A DNA stretch of 64,000 nt from positions 1 through 64,000 of the forward strand of contig URAZ01000002.1 of assembly GCA_900545925.1 (NCBI GenBank). The letters are read 5' to 3'. The stretch is from an uncultured Eubacteriales bacterium (GTDB lineage: Bacteria; Bacillota; Clostridia; Oscillospirales; Oscillospiraceae). Position numbers and translations under genes: made by a program. A model generated the notes under the pieces. It searched no databases and had not been told where the DNA came from. It saw only the letters and a program-made list of their open reading frames with translations. Shown here one piece after another: positions 49,642-58,677 of this stretch (its first letter is position 1; every line of letters starts with the position of its first letter).

Positions 49642-50598
49642 TCAGCGCAGTTTCATCGTCAGATAGCCGACGACTGCGCCTGCCGACGCGTTGGCCATCA
49701 GCGCGTCAATGGCAGTCTGTATACTGTCAGACGCCTGCATAAGTTCTGAGCCGGAGCGGCTGGCAACGATCTGCGCGGCGCTCTCGGACGCGGCATCCAG
49801 TCCGCCCCGCTGCGCAAGCGCGCCGCAAATACACGCACGCAGCTGCTGCAGCGCGGGAAGCAGCTGCTCCCGCTTCGCCTTTTCCATGGGCAGCAGCACG
49901 CGCAGCAGCGCCATCCGGTCGCGCGCGGCATAGGCTGCAGCAAACTGCCGGACAAACGGCTCGTCCTCCGCATCCTGCAAAAGCGTCAGCACCTGTCCCA
50001 GAAAGCCGCCCGCACGCAGATAGGCCGCACGCAGAATACCGTCCGGTTTATCCGGCATGCGCTGCCGCAGAAACGGCAGCGCCTCGTGCTGCTCCACAGG
50101 GCCAAGCTGCAATTCCGCGCAGCGGCTGCGGATGGTAGGCAGCAGACGTTCCGCGTTGGTTGACAGGATCAGGAACACGCCGTAATCCGGCGGTTCCTCC
50201 AAAATTTTCAGCAGCGCGTTCTGCGCCGACTCGTTCATATCCTGTCCGCGCGGGATAATGTAGATCTTACGCTTTCCCTCATTCGGACGGATGAACATAT
50301 CGCTTCTGGCCGCACGGATGGGCTCGACAGTCATGGACTTATGCTCAGGGTCGTCAACGGTGATGATATCCGGGTGGACGCCCTCAAGCGCCTTGCGGCA
50401 GCCGGAGCAGACACCGCAGGGAATCTTCTCTCCCCTGCCCTCGCACTGCATGGCCGCGCACAGAATCCGCGTAAGCGTATGCTTGCCGGAGCCGACGGGC
50501 CCGCAGATCAGATAGCTGTGTGCCACGCGTCCGCTGGCAAACGCGCCGCTCAGACGCGCCTTCACGGCATCATTGCCCAGAAAGCCGGTAAAGTCCAT
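49642..50598 (-). CDS. holB: DNA polymerase III delta' subunit
   Basis: The 318-residue clamp-loader subunit has an AAA+ domain with the P-loop GPVGSGKHT (about 33-41), the four zinc-binding cysteines (CEGRGEKIPCGVCSGC), the EEPPDYGVFLILSTNA and TIRSRC blocks, and a helical C-terminal collar. It lies upstream of ricT, as in many Firmicutes (tmk-holB-ricT), though no tmk gene is seen here. Start ATG (MDFTGFLGND) follows AAAGGAACACCGAAT. Confidence 0.92.
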   Translation of the reverse strand: MDFTGFLGNDAVKARLSGAFASGRVAHSYLICGPVGSGKHTLTRILCAAMQCEGRGEKIPCGVCSGCRKALEGVHPDIITVDDPEHKSMTVEPIRAARSDMFIRPNEGKRKIYIIPRGQDMNESAQNALLKILEEPPDYGVFLILSTNAERLLPTIRSRCAELQLGPVEQHEALPFLRQRMPDKPDGILRAAYLRAGGFLGQVLTLLQDAEDEPFVRQFAAAYAARDRMALLRVLLPMEKAKREQLLPALQQLRACICGALAQRGGLDAASESAAQIVASRSGSELMQASDSIQTAIDALMANASAGAVVGYLTMKLR

Positions 50599-50693
50599 AT
50601 TCGGTGTTCCTTTCTCGGCCTATACTTCGCCTTATATCATAGTATAACAGATTTTCCGCCGCTTCGCCACTATTTTTTCTGCATCGTGAACGC

Positions 50694-50732
50694 ATAAAAA
50701 AAGACAGGCAGGGGGTTCTGCTCCCTGCCTGT
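50694..50732 (-). terminator. Terminator of spoVT
   Basis: ACAGGCAGGG pairs with CCCTGCCTGT (10 bp). On the minus strand a run of seven T follows. Confidence 0.93.
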
Positions 50733-50736
50733 TTGT

Positions 50737-51279
50737 TCAGCTTTCCATCTGCCGTCCAAGAAAGCCTGCGACGGTCTGCACGAGACGCTGCTCGGCCTCC
50801 CCGAGCGCAGGAGCGCCGTCCTCGCTCAGAAGCAGAACGCAGCCCATCAAATCCCCCTCGGTCACGATCGGAGCCGCAGCGCTGACGCGGTATCGGTCGG
50901 ACGTATCCGTCGGCCGGACGGGCAGATCGCCGTCCTGATAGCGGTAGCTGCGCCGCAGTTCCATCAGCTGCTCCAGTTCCTGCGAGCAGCGCTTGTCCAA
51001 GAGTTCCCGCTTCTGCACGCCGTGCACCGCAATGATCGCATCCCGGTCGCAGACCGCAGCGATATATCCGGTGTTCTTCCCGATCGATTCACAGATCTGC
51101 CCGGCAAACTCCCCCAGATCTCCCATTGGCGAATATTTCTTAAAAATTACCTCGCCGTCCTTCTCCGTATATATCTCCAACGGGTCGCCCTCACGAATCC
51201 GCAGGGTGCGGCGGATTTCCTTGGGGATTACGACGCGGCCGAGGTCGTCGATGCGCCGGACAATGCCTGTTGCTTTCAT
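50737..51279 (-). CDS. spoVT: Stage V sporulation protein T
   Basis: The 180-residue protein is SpoVT: an AbrB-type swapped-hairpin DNA-binding domain (1-52, MKATGIVRRIDDLGRVVIP...) and a C-terminal GAF domain (about 55-178). SpoVT is a sigma-G regulon component that tunes forespore gene expression. The ribosome binding site TGGAGGAGCATAT is excellent. It is likely a single gene with its own terminator. Possible sigma-G -35 TGCATA is present near 51345 on the minus strand, but the -10 fit is poor. Confidence 0.95.
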   Translation of the reverse strand: MKATGIVRRIDDLGRVVIPKEIRRTLRIREGDPLEIYTEKDGEVIFKKYSPMGDLGEFAGQICESIGKNTGYIAAVCDRDAIIAVHGVQKRELLDKRCSQELEQLMELRRSYRYQDGDLPVRPTDTSDRYRVSAAAPIVTEGDLMGCVLLLSEDGAPALGEAEQRLVQTVAGFLGRQMES

Positions 51280-51624
51280 ATATGCTCCTCCAATGCCTTT
51301 CGTTTTGTACTGGTTCCAAAGCTATTGTTTGCATACGCAGGAGAAATATGCAGGTAAAGCAGCACCGCACAATTCGGCAGGTGCGTCCGCAAGCATCGTT
51401 AACTGTCAGTTCCATCGTTTCACGTTTCTGCGGAAGTGTTCCACATTTCCCCTGTTTTTATGCTGTTCCGCTTATTTCAGTGTACAAAAGCCTTGTGAGA
51501 TTTTGTGGATTGTCGTTGGATTTCCCGTTTTTTATACGGAATTCCCTTTTCAACACGCAAGGAGTGTGCTATACTGAAAAAGACCGCTGTGAGCGGTCTA
51601 TGGATTTACAAAGGAGCGAAGCAT
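51280..51624. other. Divergent intergenic region between spoVT and the oxidoreductase
   Basis: This 345-base gap has no supported gene. It contains a TATACT-like -10 at about 51571-51576 on the plus strand, upstream of the oxidoreductase, and the spoVT promoter area on the other strand. Confidence 0.5.
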
Positions 51625-52677
51625 ATGAAAAAATTACGTTGGGGCGTGATTGGCGCCGGCGGCATTGCGGATCGCAGAACAATTCCCGGCATGATGCTGG
51701 CCAAGAACGCAGAACTGATCGCCGTCATGGACATCAATGCCGAGCAGGTTGAAAAAATCCGTCAGAAATACGGCGCAAAGCGCGGCTACACCAAAGAAGA
51801 GGATCTGCTGGCAGACCCGGAGGTCGATGCCGTTTATATTGCAACGCCCATCGTCCTGCACGCAAAGCAGGCCAAGCTGGCCGCAGATTACGGCAAGGAT
51901 ATTCTGATTGAAAAGCCGCTGGCCATGACGTCTGACGAAGGTCAGGAAGTCATCGACTACTGCGAACGTAAGGGCGTGAAGATCGCAGCGGGCTTCATGA
52001 TGCGCTTCGGTTCGCACGTCATGAGTATGAAAAAAGCCATTGCCGAGGGCAAGATCGGCACGGTCGTATCCGGCTATTCGCAGTTTACGCTCTGGCTTCC
52101 GTATGAGCCCGGCAACTGGCGGCAGTGCAAAGCCAAAGCAGGCGGCGGCGCGATGATGGATCTGTCCGTCCACACCATCGACCTCATGGAGTATATCACC
52201 GGCATGCGCGTGACCGAGGTTGCATCCATGAACGAAAAAATCGCCTTCCCTGAGCCGCAGTATGACGTGGAAGACACGTCCACCATCCTCATGCGCATGG
52301 AAAACGGCGCGCAGTGCGTCGTGCAGTCCAACTTCAATATTCCGGACGAGGCGTCCAAGTGGCGCGTTGAGTTCTTCGGCACGAAGGGCCGTCTGCTTGG
52401 CGACACGATGATCGGCCAGATCGACGGCGGCAAGCTGAATGCCGTGTTCATTGATAAAAATGTCGCCTATTCCGCCGAGCAGACCCACGCCGACGATGTG
52501 GGCGTCGAAATTCCCGGCGACTTCGGCAATATGTACACCCGTGAAATCGAGAGTTTCTCGGATTCCATTCTCAACAATAAGCCCCTCGTTGTCCCCGCAT
52601 CCGACGCCGTGCACGTCCAGCGCATCATGGAAAAAGCCTATGCCAGCGGTGAAGAATTGAAGATCATGAAGATTTAA
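51625..52677 (+). CDS. Gfo/Idh/MocA family oxidoreductase
   Basis: The 350-residue dehydrogenase has an N-terminal Rossmann fold with GVIGAGGIADRRTIPG, the family EKPLAMT block (about 95-101), and a C-terminal alpha/beta domain with MDLSVHTIDLMEYITG. Such enzymes oxidise or reduce sugars and inositols with NAD(P). It is upstream of and convergent with the AraC-type regulator at 52684, seven bases away, so it may belong to the same sugar locus as the PfkB kinase and the mannitol-phosphate dehydrogenase. Start ATG follows AAAGGAGCGAAGCAT. Confidence 0.92.
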   Translation: MKKLRWGVIGAGGIADRRTIPGMMLAKNAELIAVMDINAEQVEKIRQKYGAKRGYTKEEDLLADPEVDAVYIATPIVLHAKQAKLAADYGKDILIEKPLAMTSDEGQEVIDYCERKGVKIAAGFMMRFGSHVMSMKKAIAEGKIGTVVSGYSQFTLWLPYEPGNWRQCKAKAGGGAMMDLSVHTIDLMEYITGMRVTEVASMNEKIAFPEPQYDVEDTSTILMRMENGAQCVVQSNFNIPDEASKWRVEFFGTKGRLLGDTMIGQIDGGKLNAVFIDKNVAYSAEQTHADDVGVEIPGDFGNMYTREIESFSDSILNNKPLVVPASDAVHVQRIMEKAYASGEELKIMKI

Positions 52678-52683
52678 GATTTC

Positions 52684-53625
52684 TTACGGAATCTCCAGCG
52701 CATCCAGCAGCGCCCGGCACTCGTCAGGCGTCAGGATGCGCTGCGCTGTACGCGGGTCCTCCGCGGACGGCGCCCGACTCGGATCCGGGCGGTTTTCCTG
52801 CAGCCACTGCCGGGGCGACATCCCGAGATTTTTCTGAAAGCTTCGGTTCAGATACTTTGGATCGGAAAAGCCGCAGGCATAAGCTGCATCGGTCAGCGTC
52901 GTATCGGACTGGCGCAGCAGGAGCATCGCCGCCTCCAGCCGCAGCCGGGCCAGATAATCCTGAAACGGGATATGCAGCTGCTCACGGAACAAGTGCGACA
53001 GATAGGTCTGTGTCAGCCCCTCCCGTTCCGCGATTTCACTGAGGCGGACAGGCTCAGAATAGTGTGTTTCCAGATAATGCAGAATGCGGTGCATCCGCTC
53101 GGCGTTGCGCGTCTGCGTCATGTTTTCCGTGTCGCTCAGCACGCGGTACGGCGTATCGCTGAGCAGGATGGCGAAAATCTCGTTGACCTGCGCCATGCAT
53201 GCAAACGGTGCTTCCGGTGTATCGCGCAGATAGGCGCGAAGCGCCAGCAGCATTGCGCGGCGAAGCGCCGTCAGCCGCTCCGGCAGCAGGCAAGCGGACA
53301 ATCCCCGGCAGCCGAAGCGGATACTGCGGATCTGCGGATAAAACCGGGCGCAGAAGCTGTTGGAGATCTGCAGCGTCAGAAGCCTTGCCGGCACGCCGGA
53401 TGCGCAGAGTTCATGGCTGCTGCCCGCATCAAACAGCAATACCTCGCCCGGCCCTGCTTCAACGCCTTGCCGGTCAGTGCTGACGCGGCAGCTGCCGCTC
53501 AGTACCACGCACAGTTCCAGTTCCTTATGCAGGTGCATGGGGCGATATACCATGTCAACAATAAACATGGTACAGTCTGCCAGTTTGGAATGAGAGATCA
53601 GTTCATATTCATTGTAGGATTCCAT
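52684..53625 (-). CDS. AraC family transcriptional regulator
   Basis: The 313-residue regulator has a cupin-like sensor domain (about 25-110: LHKELELCVVLSGSCRV, GEVLLFDAGSSHEL) and a C-terminal pair of helix-turn-helix motifs (about 180-275: LSEIAEREGLTQTYLSHLF and LTDAAYACGFSDPKYLNRSF), followed by an extra 40-residue tail. The domain order is that of carbohydrate-responsive AraC regulators. It is divergent from the PfkB-mannitol dehydrogenase pair and convergent with the oxidoreductase, suggesting it regulates one or both. Start ATG follows CGAGGAAAAA. Confidence 0.93.
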   Translation of the reverse strand: MESYNEYELISHSKLADCTMFIVDMVYRPMHLHKELELCVVLSGSCRVSTDRQGVEAGPGEVLLFDAGSSHELCASGVPARLLTLQISNSFCARFYPQIRSIRFGCRGLSACLLPERLTALRRAMLLALRAYLRDTPEAPFACMAQVNEIFAILLSDTPYRVLSDTENMTQTRNAERMHRILHYLETHYSEPVRLSEIAEREGLTQTYLSHLFREQLHIPFQDYLARLRLEAAMLLLRQSDTTLTDAAYACGFSDPKYLNRSFQKNLGMSPRQWLQENRPDPSRAPSAEDPRTAQRILTPDECRALLDALEIP

Positions 53626-53759
53626 TTTTTCCTCGAAAAAGCATCATTGTCGGGCTGCAGGCGCATCTTCATCGGTGATAAGCCTGCCCCGTTCCTTCAT
53701 AATAACAGTAAGCAGAGAAAAAAACAAGAGCCGCTCGGCTCTGAAAACAGGGAGGACGT

Positions 53760-54767
53760 ATGAAAAAAGGCATATGCTGTGCAGGCAATATGATCGTGGA
53801 TATCACTTACCCGATTGAAACCTGGCCGAAGCAGAACGAATTGACACACATTACAGAAGGCATTACACGCTCCACCGGCGGCTCGGTCTGCAACACCATT
53901 TCCGACCTTGCGCGGCTGGATCCCAATCTGCCGCTCGTGGCCTCCGGCTTCGCCGGACATGACGCGGAGGGCGATTTTGTCCTGCAGGAAATGGGCAAAT
54001 ACAAAAACATCGATTGCTCCATGATCAAGCGCAGCGGCGATACGTCGTTTACGGCTGTCATGTCGAACAACCAGACAAAGGAACGCACGTTTTTCCAGTA
54101 TGCGGGCGGCAACGCCTATTACGGAGAAGACGATATCGACTGGGACAAGCTGAATGTCGATATTTTCCACATTGGCTATATTCTTCTGCTGCCGCATCTG
54201 GATGAACCGGACGCGGAATACGGCACAAAGATGGCACGGCTCCTGCACCGGGCGCAGCAGGCAGGCATGAAAACCTCCATCGATGTTGTTTCCGAAGCGG
54301 GCGAGCGCTTCGCACGGCTCGTGACCCCAGCGCTTAAATACACCGACTACTGCATCATCAACGAACTGGAGACGCAGCAGACCACGGGTGTCCTGCTGCG
54401 CGGAGAAGACGGCGCGCTGCATGTGGAGAATATGAAAGCCGCGCTGCAAAAGCTGCACGAACTGGGCGTAGCAAAGTGGGCCGTTATTCACTGCCCGGAG
54501 ATTGGCTGCGGCATGGACGAAAACGGCAATTATTATGAATTTGAAAGCCTGAAGCTTCCGAAGGGCTATATCAAGGGCACGGTCGGCGCGGGCGATGCGT
54601 TCTGCGCGGGCGTTCTGTACGCAGCGGAAACGGATATGCCGCTGCCGGAGGCACTCAAGCTTGGCGCGTGCAGCGCGGCAGCCTCGCTCAGCGAGGTCAG
54701 CGCGTCTGACGGCGTAAAGGCGAAGGACGAAGTCCTGAATCTGTACGAGTTGTACGGCAAGAAATAA
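53760..54767 (+). CDS. PfkB family carbohydrate kinase
   Basis: The 335-residue kinase is of the ribokinase/PfkB type. The C-terminal signature is GTVGAGDAFCAGVLYA (about 277-292), containing the catalytic Asp; STGGSVCNTISDLARL near 36-52 is the N-terminal glycine block. The substrate is not set by sequence: it could be fructose, a ketohexose or another sugar. It precedes the mannitol-1-phosphate dehydrogenase family gene by 21 bases, likely in one operon. Start ATG follows GGGAGGACGT. Confidence 0.9.
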   Translation: MKKGICCAGNMIVDITYPIETWPKQNELTHITEGITRSTGGSVCNTISDLARLDPNLPLVASGFAGHDAEGDFVLQEMGKYKNIDCSMIKRSGDTSFTAVMSNNQTKERTFFQYAGGNAYYGEDDIDWDKLNVDIFHIGYILLLPHLDEPDAEYGTKMARLLHRAQQAGMKTSIDVVSEAGERFARLVTPALKYTDYCIINELETQQTTGVLLRGEDGALHVENMKAALQKLHELGVAKWAVIHCPEIGCGMDENGNYYEFESLKLPKGYIKGTVGAGDAFCAGVLYAAETDMPLPEALKLGACSAAASLSEVSASDGVKAKDEVLNLYELYGKK

Positions 54768-54788
54768 ATAAAGAGGGTCATAATCACT

Positions 54789-56003
54789 ATGAAACAGGCA
54801 GTTATGTACGGCGGCGGCAACATCGGCCGCGGCTTTATCGGCGCAACGCTCAGCCAGTCCGGGTATGAGGTCACGTTCATCGATGTGGCGGAACCCGTGG
54901 TCAAGGCTTTGCAGGAAAAAAAGCAGTACCCCGTCCGCTATGTGTCCAGCGAGGGACATGAGGACGTGATGATCGAGCATGTGACCGCGGTCAACGGCAA
55001 CGATCAGGAGGCAGCCTCCGAGGCCATCGCCAACTGCGACATCATGGCAACGGCTGTCGGCGCGCGAATCCTCAAATTCATCGTCGGCAACATTGTCGCG
55101 GGCCTCAGAAAGCGCTGGGCGCGGGACGACCGTCCGCTCAACATCATCATCTGCGAAAACCTGATGGACGCCAACAAGGTCATGGAGGGCATGCTCAAGG
55201 ATCTCCTGACCGACGAGGAAAAGAAGCATTTCGATGAAAAGGTCGGCCTGGTCGAAGCGTCGATTGGCCGCATGGTACCGGTGCAGACCGAGGAGATGAA
55301 GGACGGCGACCCGATGCGCGTCTGCGTCGAGCGCTATGGCTTCCTGCCGGTCGATAAGGCCGCGTTCAAGGGTGAAATCCCGGAAATTACGAACATGGTT
55401 CCGTTCGAGCCGTTTGATTTCTACATCAAGCGTAAGCTGTACGTCCACAACATGGGCCACGCGACCTGCGCGTATCTGGGCGGTTACGAGGGCCGCAAAT
55501 ACATCTACCAGTCCATCGATGATCCCGAAATTCTGAACATCGTGCAGAATGCCATGCTCGAGAGCGCGCTGGGACTTTCTAAGAAGTACGGCGTCGAGTT
55601 GGAAAGCCTGATGCTGCACATCACCGATCTTCTTGGCCGCTTCCGCAACGCGGCGCTGAAGGACACCTGCAAACGTGTCGGCGGCGACCCGACAAGAAAA
55701 CTCAGCGCGGCTGACCGTCTGATCGGCTCAAGCCTGCTGTGCCTGGAGCAGGGTGTGAAGCCCGCGTATATCGCCGTCGGCGCAGCCGGTGCGGTCTACC
55801 GTTATCTGAACGAGGCGGGCATCGAGCAGTCGAAGGAAGAAGCGGCAAAGGTTCTGAAGGACGTCTCCGGTCTGGAGGCCGACTCGGAACTGGCGGGGAT
55901 GATTCTCGATATGTACGCCTACTTCCTTGAGGGTGAGCCCGTCTCCGCGCTGCGCCGCGCAGCACAGGCTGCGAAGACCGCGGGCCTCGGCCGGATCATC
56001 TGA
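54789..56003 (+). CDS. Mannitol-1-phosphate 5-dehydrogenase family protein
   Basis: The 404-residue protein is a long-chain polyol dehydrogenase of the mannitol family. It has an N-terminal NAD-binding fold GGGNIGRGFIGATL, a NIIICENLMDANKVM block, and the catalytic KLYVHNMGHATCAYLG (about 215-230), where Lys and His act in catalysis. Mannitol-1-phosphate dehydrogenases turn mannitol 1-phosphate into fructose 6-phosphate. With the PfkB kinase in the same operon, the pair could phosphorylate and oxidise a polyol, but no PTS or transporter is in the window. Start ATG follows AGAGGGTCATAATCACT. Confidence 0.88.
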   Translation: MKQAVMYGGGNIGRGFIGATLSQSGYEVTFIDVAEPVVKALQEKKQYPVRYVSSEGHEDVMIEHVTAVNGNDQEAASEAIANCDIMATAVGARILKFIVGNIVAGLRKRWARDDRPLNIIICENLMDANKVMEGMLKDLLTDEEKKHFDEKVGLVEASIGRMVPVQTEEMKDGDPMRVCVERYGFLPVDKAAFKGEIPEITNMVPFEPFDFYIKRKLYVHNMGHATCAYLGGYEGRKYIYQSIDDPEILNIVQNAMLESALGLSKKYGVELESLMLHITDLLGRFRNAALKDTCKRVGGDPTRKLSAADRLIGSSLLCLEQGVKPAYIAVGAAGAVYRYLNEAGIEQSKEEAAKVLKDVSGLEADSELAGMILDMYAYFLEGEPVSALRRAAQAAKTAGLGRII

Positions 56004-56023
56004 CCGAATCCATAGAACTCACA

Positions 56024-56054
56024 AAAAGCGCCAGCCGCTCGGGCTGGCGCTTTT
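56024..56054. terminator. Bidirectional terminator
   Basis: AAAAGCGCCAGCC pairs with GGCTGGCGCTTTT (13 bp, 5-base loop), with T and A runs at either side. Confidence 0.95.
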
Positions 56055-56057
56055 CAT

Positions 56058-56603
56058 TTACAGTTCCTGATAGACGGCTCTGGCGCCGCCGATATACTTG
56101 GGGCGGGTACGGGCACAGAGGATGTTCGCCTCACCGATCTTTTTGATCGACAGCCGGACAGGAATCGCAACACGGCGCAGGTGCATGCCAATCAGCGTGC
56201 CGCCGATGTCAATGCCTGCATCTGCAACGATCGTCTCGACGAGCACGGGATCCTTGAAATTGGCCCACGCCGTCATGGCGAACGAGCCGCCCGCGTGCAA
56301 CTGCGGGATGGCGTTGACAATCTCAAAGCCGTGCGCCTCAGCAACATCGCGCTCAACAACAAGCGCGCGGTTGAGGTGCTCGCAGCACTGCACGGCAAGT
56401 TCAATGCCGCGCTCCTGCAAAACGGGATAGATGCCCGCGAATGCGGCCTGCGCAGCCTCGAGGCTCGAGCCCTTGCCGATGCGCGCGCCGACCATCTCAC
56501 TTGACGAGCAGCCGACGACAAAAATCTTGCCGGGCTTCAGCTTCGCAGCATCCAGCAGTTCTGTAACGGCCTGTTTCGCCTGCGTGGTAAGTTCTTCATA
56601 CAT
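56058..56603 (-). CDS. TIGR01440 family protein (UPF0340, YwlG-like)
   Basis: The 181-residue protein matches TIGR01440/UPF0340. It has the family blocks FVVGCSSSEMVGARIGKGSS, QCCEHLNRALVVER, GIDIGGTLIGMHLRRVAIP and ARTRPKYIGGARAVYQ. No activity is established for the family. It overlaps the first ECF S component by 8 bases and so is coexpressed with it. Confidence 0.92.
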   Translation of the reverse strand: MYEELTTQAKQAVTELLDAAKLKPGKIFVVGCSSSEMVGARIGKGSSLEAAQAAFAGIYPVLQERGIELAVQCCEHLNRALVVERDVAEAHGFEIVNAIPQLHAGGSFAMTAWANFKDPVLVETIVADAGIDIGGTLIGMHLRRVAIPVRLSIKKIGEANILCARTRPKYIGGARAVYQEL

Positions 56604-57144
56604 GATTCATTTCACCTTTCCAGAAAGTTTTATGAAGTTCAGGGAGTTTGGAAAGCACCGTGTAGAGCACGACGGACAACATGAGGCCGACCGCCGCCTG
56701 CAGCAGGTTGTTGGGGATGGACGCAGCCGCTGCAAGTCCCTGCCCAAGAATCAGTGCCTCATAGCCGAAATAGCCGGCAACCATAACCACCTCAGACGGC
56801 AGTTCGACAAGCGCCAGCTGCCAGAACGGAAGCTTTCTGCCTTTCTTCAGCAGCGGACGAAGCAGCAGTGCAGCCACCAGCGCCACAAGGCCCTTGATGA
56901 CAAACGTTGCGGGAACGTAATACGCATACCCGGAAATCAGATCTGCAAGCGCGCTGCCGACGCCGACTGCGAAGAAGCCGTACCACGGGCCGAGCAGCAA
57001 GCCGGACAGCAGGCACATGCCCTCGCCGATGTTTGTATATCCTGCAACCGTCGGAATCTGCACAAGCATTGTCGCCGCCCAACACAACGCCGCAAACATG
57101 GCGCTCAGAACCAGCTGCCGGAGTGTTCTATTTTGCTGTTTCAT
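56596..57144 (-). CDS. ECF transporter S component (copy 2)
   Basis: The 182-residue protein has six membrane segments and the fold of ECF substrate-binding S components: LVLSAMFAALCW, GYTNIGEGMCLLSGLLLGP, GSALADLISGYAYYVPATF, and AALLLRPLLKKG. A near-identical copy lies 50 bases upstream. The substrate is probably a vitamin or vitamin precursor, but specific binding residues cannot be assigned. The energising ECF module (EcfA/EcfT) is not in the window. Confidence 0.87.
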   Translation of the reverse strand: MKQQNRTLRQLVLSAMFAALCWAATMLVQIPTVAGYTNIGEGMCLLSGLLLGPWYGFFAVGVGSALADLISGYAYYVPATFVIKGLVALVAALLLRPLLKKGRKLPFWQLALVELPSEVVMVAGYFGYEALILGQGLAAAASIPNNLLQAAVGLMLSVVLYTVLSKLPELHKTFWKGEMNHV

Positions 57145-57194
57145 ATTGGAAATCTCGTCTCAGACAAAAAACGATTTTCAGACTACGAAATTCG

Positions 57195-57731
57195 TTATTC
57201 GCCCTTCCAGAACGCCTTATGAATTTCCGGAACCTTGGCCAGCGCAGTGTAGAGAACAACCGACAGGACGATGCCGACGGCAGCCTGTACCAGATTATTG
57301 GGGATGGATGCAGCGGCGGCAAGACCCTTGCCGAGAATCAGCGCCTTATAGCCGAAATACCCGGCGACCATGATGACCTCGGACGGCAGTTCAATCAGCG
57401 CCAGACGCCAGAACGGGATCTTCTCGCCTTTTTTCAGCAGCGGCCGCAGCAGCAGCGCAGCCACCAACGCCACAAGGCCCTTGATGATAAACGTACCGGG
57501 GACATAATGCGCATAGCCTGCCAGCAGATCGGCAAGCCCGCTGCCGATACCGGCGGCAAAGAAGCCGTACCACGGACCGAGCACCAGACCGGCAAGCAGG
57601 CACATGCCCTCGCCGATGTTCGTATACCCGGCAACAGTCGGAAACTGCACAAGCATCGTCGTCACACAGCACAGCGCGGCAAACATCGCACTTAGAACCA
57701 GCATACGGATGGTTTCGTTTCTCTTTTTCAT
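57195..57731 (-). CDS. ECF transporter S component (copy 1)
   Basis: The 178-residue paralogue of the next gene; the two align without gaps, and 144 of 178 positions are identical by direct comparison. It is the first gene of the unit. Ribosome binding site: AGAGAGGTACTCCGATT. As with copy 2 the substrate is unknown. The order is S component 1, S component 2, TIGR01440 gene. Confidence 0.87.
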   Translation of the reverse strand: MKKRNETIRMLVLSAMFAALCCVTTMLVQFPTVAGYTNIGEGMCLLAGLVLGPWYGFFAAGIGSGLADLLAGYAHYVPGTFIIKGLVALVAALLLRPLLKKGEKIPFWRLALIELPSEVIMVAGYFGYKALILGKGLAAAASIPNNLVQAAVGIVLSVVLYTALAKVPEIHKAFWKGE

Positions 57732-57824
57732 AATCGGAGTACCTCTCTTATTGGGATACCCTGATTATATCCGATACTGATACTATAAAAAGATGCAAAA
57801 ACAGATATTTTTTTAGGGTCAGAT

Positions 57825-58676
57825 TCAGAATCGCGCCATAATTGCAGTGTTACCCGTATCGAGCACCGCGTCCGCGCCTTCCCCAAGGATACGGCGCAGG
57901 AGCGCACGCTCGTCCATGCCCCCCTGTCCGTGCAAAACACGGTACGCGCCCGCGTCGCTTCCACAGGCAATTTTTGCGCCCAGCGCGGCAGCTTTTTTCA
58001 CTGCGTTCCTCTGATAGGCCAGCAGCGGCTTTAAAACCTCGTCCGGAAAGCGCCCGCAGCCGATGAGATTGCCGATCGTCACGAGCGTCGGCACCCAGAC
58101 AGCGCGCGATTCTGCAAGCTGGCAGAGCGTTTCATCTGTGAGATATGCGCCGTGTTCGATAGAATCCACACCGCCCGCAAGCGCCGCGCGCACGGCCTCG
58201 TCGCCGTTGGCGTGGGCCATGACGGAAAAGCCCTCGTCATGCGCGCAGGCGATCATATCCCGAATCAGTTTCGGCGGCAACGGCTCGCTGGTCAGAACGC
58301 CGTAGCGTTCAAAATCCATCAGACCAGAAATCATGATCTTGATAAAGTGCGCACCGCGCGTTCTGGCTTCGCGGACAAGTGCACGGTATTCGACAAATTC
58401 ATCAAAGCCGCGCCCGATGAATCCGCCGTAATGTCCGATTTTGTAGATTGGGAAGCCCGGCGACCGGTATCGGATGCCGTATTCCGGGGCCAGCTTCGCG
58501 GCCAAATCGCACACACCCCAACGGTCACCGCCGTCGCGCAGATCGGAAAAACCCAGCGTCTGATACTGCTCGAGCGTTTCTCTGATGAACGCCTCCTGCG
58601 GCGCGGCCCTGTGCCGCGCAATGGCTTCTTTCCAATTCACGCCGTCCAGCACCATATGAATGTGACAGTCAACCAT
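57825..58676 (-). CDS. Amidohydrolase family protein
   Basis: The 283-residue protein is a metal-dependent hydrolase of the amidohydrolase superfamily. Start MVDCHIHM carries the HxH of strand 1; then FIKIMISGLMDF with the bridging lysine region, VMAHANGDEA (His) and SIEHGAYLTDE (His), and CGSDAGAY with the catalytic aspartate. The N-terminal beta-sandwich usual in imidazolonepropionase relatives is missing. Substrate unknown. The start is two bases after the end of the HAD gene, with AAAGG inside that gene, so the two are coupled. Confidence 0.87.
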   Translation of the reverse strand: MVDCHIHMVLDGVNWKEAIARHRAAPQEAFIRETLEQYQTLGFSDLRDGGDRWGVCDLAAKLAPEYGIRYRSPGFPIYKIGHYGGFIGRGFDEFVEYRALVREARTRGAHFIKIMISGLMDFERYGVLTSEPLPPKLIRDMIACAHDEGFSVMAHANGDEAVRAALAGGVDSIEHGAYLTDETLCQLAESRAVWVPTLVTIGNLIGCGRFPDEVLKPLLAYQRNAVKKAAALGAKIACGSDAGAYRVLHGQGGMDERALLRRILGEGADAVLDTGNTAIMARF

Positions 58677-58677
58677 C

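Noticed and set aside
53697..55619. A 640-codon minus-strand frame opposite the PfkB kinase and the mannitol dehydrogenase
   Set aside because: Shadow frame; both plus-strand genes have ribosome binding sites and catalytic motifs.
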